64,000 bases of DNA, taken from the NCBI GenBank assembly GCA_021234155.1, contig JAJEKV010000017.1, positions 2,154,820 to 2,218,819 on the forward strand. Reading direction: 5' to 3'. A program made the translations under genes and the position numbers. Below are positions 58,586 through 64,000 of the stretch, piece by piece; positions within the stretch are counted from its first letter, which is position 1, and every line of letters starts with the position of its first letter. Origin of the DNA: Isoetes taiwanensis. Its lineage: Eukaryota; Streptophyta; Lycopodiopsida; Isoetales; Isoetaceae. The notes below the pieces were generated by a model. It was not told the origin of the DNA and ran no database searches. It saw only the letters and a list, made by a program, of their open reading frames with translations.

Positions 58586-59313
58586 TAGGTTGTCCAGTCG
58601 TTACAGACAAAAATAACGATTCGGACCGATTCTGCTTCACAAACACTCATTGGGAGTTTCTGTGCAGTCCAACTATTGTTTAAATTGGTATACCCTGTGT
58701 AATCCGTTTACTGCACACTAGAATCTGTGACAATCTGATGCCAGGTTTTACGCCCTTCTTTGCTTGTAGCTCCCAGAAATTCGTACCGGTGAATCATGCT
58801 TCAACTTCGAGCTTCAAAATGGACCAAAAACAATTCAAATCATGCCTTAGATGAATCAAAAGAGTTTACATAGAAATTGCCATGTTTTGGGTTCAGGATC
58901 AATTCCACTTTTTGCCAAATGGATTTAGTTTTGCTTCGTAGTCAGGCAAATCATCCCATGTGTGGCCCTACTGTGTGGAAAATCCAGATTTGCGCTGAGT
59001 TTGCATCTATCCTATAAGTTCTTCGAAATTGAATTTGCACAGAGCTGACCCCAAGCTCTGTTACACCAACTCGAATAACTTGGTCGTTAAATTTTTACGG
59101 GAATAGATGACATTTTCGGAGGGTACTTCCCTAACTACAAAAAGAGCAATGGAAAACCCCCTAAGGGCTGTTAGAGGCAAAATGTCTGTCAGGGGGAGAG
59201 TAAAAAATTTGTCTCTCCCCCTATCTCTCGTCATCTTCCATCTCTCATGATCTCTTGTCATGCATGTAGCCAACCCCTCTCTCTCTCCCTCCCTCCCTCC
59301 CTCCCTCCCTCCT

Positions 59314-61165
59314 GAGTGGCAGGTTAATAGGGTGATTCCAATTCACAAAGTAGGTGACAAAAGCGACCCCAATAATTACAGAATGATTATGGTGAGTAAT
59401 TTATTTGCGAAACTCTACGCTTCTATCATAGAGTCCAAGATCAGTGGGTGGACTGAAAAGCACAATGTCAGAGCCAAAGGCCAAGCAGGTTTCAAACCTC
59501 GGAGATCTACCATAGACCATTTAGTCACATTCCGGGCCATGATAGACTCTGTAAAAGGGAAAAGAAAACCGCTCTTTGCTACTTTTGTAGACTGCACCAA
59601 GGCATTTGACATTTGCAGTGGGAGCAACTTGTGGGATCTCTTGGAAAGGATAAAGGTGCCAACAGAACACAGAGATGCAGCGAAGATGTTGTATGAGAAG
59701 GTATGGGTGCAACTTTCCTTTCCTTTTCTTAGTGAATGTAAGGACAAGGTTGATAGTAATATTGGAGTCAAGCATGGGTGTCCGCTGTCCCCGACTTTGT
59801 TTGGGATATTCATAGATGAGCTGGAAAAGTGGGTGACAGATTCAGGCGGGGGAGGGGCACTCCACTAGCAGGTTATGTTATTCTTCTTTTGTTCTACGCT
59901 GATGACATTGTTATGATAGCGAGGAGCAAGGAAGAGATGCAGAAACATCTTGATACCCTGGCTGCTTTTTGTGATGCCAAGGGTTTGCGTGTAAACCTTA
60001 GCAAAACCAATGTGGTGATTTTTGGTACAAATCTGGACAAGAACTATGAGTTTTACTATAAAGATAATCAGGTAGTGATCTCGCCATCCTATAAGTATTT
60101 GGGGCTGATTGTGGACAAGCACTTTAGATGGAACCAAACCGTGGAACAAAGAGTAAACGGCGGACTCAAAGCCTTTTTTGCAATGCAGAGAAAATGCGTA
60201 AAGGCAAACATTTGGAAATTTAGTCTAAAAACGATGCTCTTCAAAACACTAGTGCAGGCCGTGGCCCTATACAGGTGCGAAGTCTGGGGGTCTGGACTGC
60301 CTCTTGATCAGTGGCAAAAACTGGAAAAAGTACAGAAGAAATTTCTTCGTGAAGAGCTAGGTGTGAAGGTGCAAACTCCATATGAGATAATGTTGGCCGA
60401 ATGTGGATTGCTCCCTCTGGAGTGTGAGGCCCTATGTCAATTCCTCACATACCTATGCAAACTAGGTAACCGGGAGGAAAATAGCTTCCCTCGTTTAGCC
60501 CTCAAGGAAACTTTTGAGAAAGGTTGGTATGCGGATGGGGTGACGTGGCTAAAGAAATGGGGGATTGACATTGCAAACTTGGGCAGTAATAAGGAACGGA
60601 TAAGAGATTGGATAGAGGAAACTGTACTAAATAGAGTATGGCACAACCGGGCACAAAGATGGTACATTACAGAGAGCTCATGAACCCCCTATTGCGCGAG
60701 ATGAGCTACTTAAATGAGAACTTATCCATAAAAAAGAGGCATGCTATCTGCAGAATGAGAATGAGCGCACACCATCTCGAGGTAGAGGTTGGAAGATGGT
60801 ATGCAGTTGCCCGCGAGCATAGAGTATGCCGGGTGTGTGGCTCGACCGAGGTTGAGGACGAAGAACATGTGATCCTGAGATGTCCGGCATATCAAGCCTA
60901 CGAGACAGGTTTGGTATTGATGTTCCCAATCTCCTCCTATTTTTTGATATACCGGCAACTAGAATGGCTAGCTTCTTGCTAGATGTACTACAAATGAGAG
61001 AATCACTTCTAAAAATAAATAAAGATATCATTGGAGAGGAAGAGGAAAGAGAGCTCGATGACGAGTCACTCGATGCCGAGTCACTCGATGCCGAGTGCTT
61101 GTCACATGAAGTTGTTTTTGACTATGAAACTGTACTCTCTTAACGTCTAATAGACCTGGTGGTCT
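59314..61165 (+). mobile_element. LINE piece A, copy 2
   Basis: Same truncation point (EWQVNRVIPIHK after CCCT repeats), and it reads farther than copy 1: 59260-59868, then 59829-60683 with intact YADD, YLGLIVDKHFRW, CEVWGSGLP and FLREELGVKVQTPYEIM. It lacks copy 1's deletion at 37236 and shift at 38130. It shares with copy 1 the shift in the G-rich stretch (59850) and the shift at about 60640-60680. The end hairpin is at 61152-61165. Near the C-terminus it carries one extra copy of the 15-bp word cgatgccgagtcact. Confidence 0.85.
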
Positions 61166-61185
61166 CAAAAGACGTAATAATACAC

Positions 61186-61623
<438 letters not shown>

Positions 61624-62206
61624 CATGAAAGAAAGTGAGAGCAAGAGATGGTATGCGATGCAGAGAAATGGGTGGAAACCAATATGGAGTACCGCATGTA
61701 GCAAAAGGCAAGTACAAAGATGCTAGATTATAAGAACGTTATGAATCCAAGACTAACACCAATGCCATATCACATTTGGAGAAAATATCAACGGTCAAGA
61801 GGCACAATATTTGCGAGGATCGAGACTAAGCTCACATCATTTAGGAGTCACGGTTGGCGGATGGAGGAATATTCCACGAGAAAACCGAACCACGCAAGAT
61901 ATAGAAGATGAGACACATTTCATACTTTGTTGTTCGGCTTTCCGTGAGGCTAAGGGATAAATTGTGCATAAGGGCGACCTCATTAATAGATTTTTTTTAC
62001 GCCAAAGTGAAACAAGTAGGTCAATACATAATGAGAATCTTTGGAGATTCGAGATTTCGATAAAAAAGTTACAAACACCTATTTGAAGAATTCGACAAAG
62101 ACACACCAGAGGAGAACTATTGTTGCTCCATTCAGGGAGGACACTATATCGACATTTTCAATACGCATTTCATTTCTTATGCAATATCTATTAGACCTGA
62201 TGGTCT
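61624..62206 (+). mobile_element. LINE piece B, copy 2
   Basis: Same start (MKESESKRWYA) and end hairpin (62193-62206) as copy 1, with several single-base indels that differ between the copies. Confidence 0.75.
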
Positions 62207-62229
62207 TATAGATGGAAAAGTAAAAGTTT

Positions 62230-62410
62230 CTTCTCTCTCTCTCTCCCTCCCTCCCTCCCTCCCTCCAACCGAGCAATGTGGTGTGGTGTGGTCACATATC
62301 CAGTTGGATGCTGCCTAGTGGTGTGACATTAAAATACCCTCCCCTCCCTCTCCCTCTCCCTCTCCCTCTCCCTCTCCCTCTCCCTCTCCTCTCTCTCTCT
62401 CTCTCTCTCC
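62230..62410. repeat. CT-rich microsatellites and spacer unit, copy 2
   Basis: (TC)n(CCCT)n, a spacer block (gagcaatgtggtgtggtgtg, ggtcacatatcc), then (CTCCCT)n and (CT)n. The C10 run of copy 1 is absent here. Confidence 0.8.
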
Positions 62411-64000
62411 AAAGGAAAGCGGGGATAACAAAAACAGTAATAACAAAACAGGTGAAATGGGCTTAAAGGTAAGGCTGTTGTATCAGATTAGGAAAGCGGG
62501 AGGTCTGAAAATTGTCATCCGGAACATCAACGGACCGACAATTGATAAGACTTTCAAGATTCGGGGCTTCTTACCGATATAGATATGATATGTTTTGTAG
62601 AATCCAAAGAGCATGACCTGTATGAGCTTCCAGAAATTGAAGGATTTGAATTAATATATTCTGTTAAAAACATGAAATTCAGAGATGGAAATAATGGGAA
62701 TGGAGGCGTGGCATGCTATGTGAGGCATGCTTGGGCTGATCTTATACATGGTGTCAAGAAAGACAGAAACAACCAGTATATTTGGATAGAAATTACAGGT
62801 TTAGAGAGGCTATATTACATGGCAATATGTTATTTCGCACCCCGGCATAAGCAAACATACTCAGTTACCGAGGCTTCTTGTGATGATCTTTTCTTTGATC
62901 TGGAGCAGGACATAATGAAATACCAAAGCAAAGGGATTGTAATTCTATCAGGAGACTTTAATGGACGTACAAGCACATGGCAAGCGCCAATTTTGTCAGA
63001 GGATAATGATCCGAGATGGCTGGAAATGATGAATGAAGAAGAACTCCGCCTTAATGGGTGGAACAGGAATTCAACAGACAAAATAGTCACCAAATCTGGT
63101 AGACAACTGCTCCGTCTTTGTGGCAGCGCTAACTTATTGATATGTAATGGATTGAGCAGATTTCCAGACTCCTTTAAAACCACATGTAGAGCCCGTAGCA
63201 CAATTGACTATGTAATGATTTCTGCTGATGTATTGGACCAGATCGTCTCCTTTGCAATAGGAGAAGAGCAAGTTGAATCAGATCATGATCCGTTGCTGCT
63301 AACTTTACCTGTAACAAGATCATGTACTGAGATTATACCGGTAATAAAGAAAGGATTACATATGAGGTATGGGCTGAAAGATACATATAAATCATGTGTT
63401 GAAGACAAACTTCAACGATATCAGGTGGATAGAGATGTTGCCAAAGCAAGTAAACAAATCACTGAAATTCTATTGGCCTCTGCAAATGAGATCTTTAGAG
63501 TCAGCCGGGCAGCTAAGGGTTTACCATGTAAATCATGGTTTGACAAAGAATGTAGAGATGCAAAATTTCAATGGAGGAAAGCAGACACAGAGCATAAAGA
63601 TCATTTTAAGAAACAATATAAGAGAATAGTCAGGGACAAGAAGAGGAGATTTATCCGAAAACGTCAAGAGGATCTATGTTTTAAATTTCTTGCTGAACCC
63701 AAATCATTTTGGACAGCCCTAAAACAAACTCGGAGGAAAGATCTACCTATTTCAGCCACCGCAATGTGGGATCATGTAGATAGTTTGTATAATTGTGAAC
63801 ATGCAACAGGCCCACAGGCCAGGTCGGATCTCATAATTTCAGTTGACGATGTAGCGGAAGGCATAAAACATTTGGCAAATGGTAAGGCAAAGGATGTAGC
63901 AGGGCTGTGCGCAGAGCATTTAAAATGGGCAGGCAAAGAAATTCATCTACACATTGCGGAACTGTTTACAGCAGCTATGTCTCAAGGGATTCCAACAGAC
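62411..64000 (+). mobile_element. LINE piece C, copy 2 (cut by the window edge)
   Basis: The endonuclease is nearly continuous: CFVESKEHDLYELPEIEG, GGVACYVRHAW, ILSGDFNGRTSTW, RQLLRLCGSANLL, STIDYVMISADVL and ESDHDPLLLTLP. A one-base loss near 62555 and a Trp to Arg change in the first motif (near 62521) are its own lesions. The reverse-transcriptase N-terminus follows to the window end. It lacks the endonuclease damage at 40495 and 40745 of copy 1. Whether it also joins Ty3/gypsy sequence lies beyond the window. Confidence 0.85.

Overview
The window looks like nuclear DNA of a land plant, most likely a seed-free one such as a fern or lycophyte. The reasons are GT-AG introns in short AT-rich genes, a plant AWPM-19-like membrane protein piece, plant-type MULE, hAT, Ty3/gypsy and L1 elements, and very long gene-poor stretches. 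The kingdom call is firm; fern versus other seed-free plant is inference.

Host genes are few. (1) 2846-4221 (-): an exostosin-type (GT47) Golgi glycosyltransferase with one frameshift. (2) 4903-6351 (+): a four-exon, 71-residue prefoldin-like protein resembling animal ASDURF. (3) 26362-29044 (-): a seven-exon, 186-residue protein of unknown function whose exon phases all fit. (4) about 21914-22322 (-): an AWPM-19-like gene cut off at the edge of a transposon. Around 720-2010 lies a decayed copy of a transposase-like family.

The most striking object is 13552-21913: an 8.4-kb Mutator-like element (MULE) with recognisable terminal inverted repeats. It carries two convergent genes: a MURA-type transposase (DDE residues plus SWIM zinc finger, now broken) and, on the other strand, a Ulp1/SENP-like cysteine protease whose His, Asp, Gln and Cys are all present and whose introns still look spliceable. 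Arrays of a roughly 30-bp motif containing GTTTACC lie between the genes and before the right end. The same motif is part of the terminal repeats.

From about 24950 to 33400 there are remnants (LINE endonuclease, hAT C-terminus, Myb/SANT-like protein) and a neat nested MITE at 29200-29669. From 33400 a pyrimidine-rich stretch leads into a head-to-tail cluster of LINE pieces (37119-42800). Each LINE tail carries an AGACC-loop-GGTCT hairpin followed by microsatellite. The third LINE is fused at about 42800 to the 3' part of a Ty3/gypsy element (pol with chromodomain, LTR-like sequence, then 30 A), which suggests a chimeric retrocopy.

A 5'-truncated L1 LINE lies at 50154-52390 (-). At 56881 a second, highly similar copy of the 34684-41657 segment begins and runs off the window. 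The two copies share frameshifts, so the block was duplicated as DNA after the LINEs were already broken. No rRNA, tRNA, CRISPR or organellar insertions were recognised.
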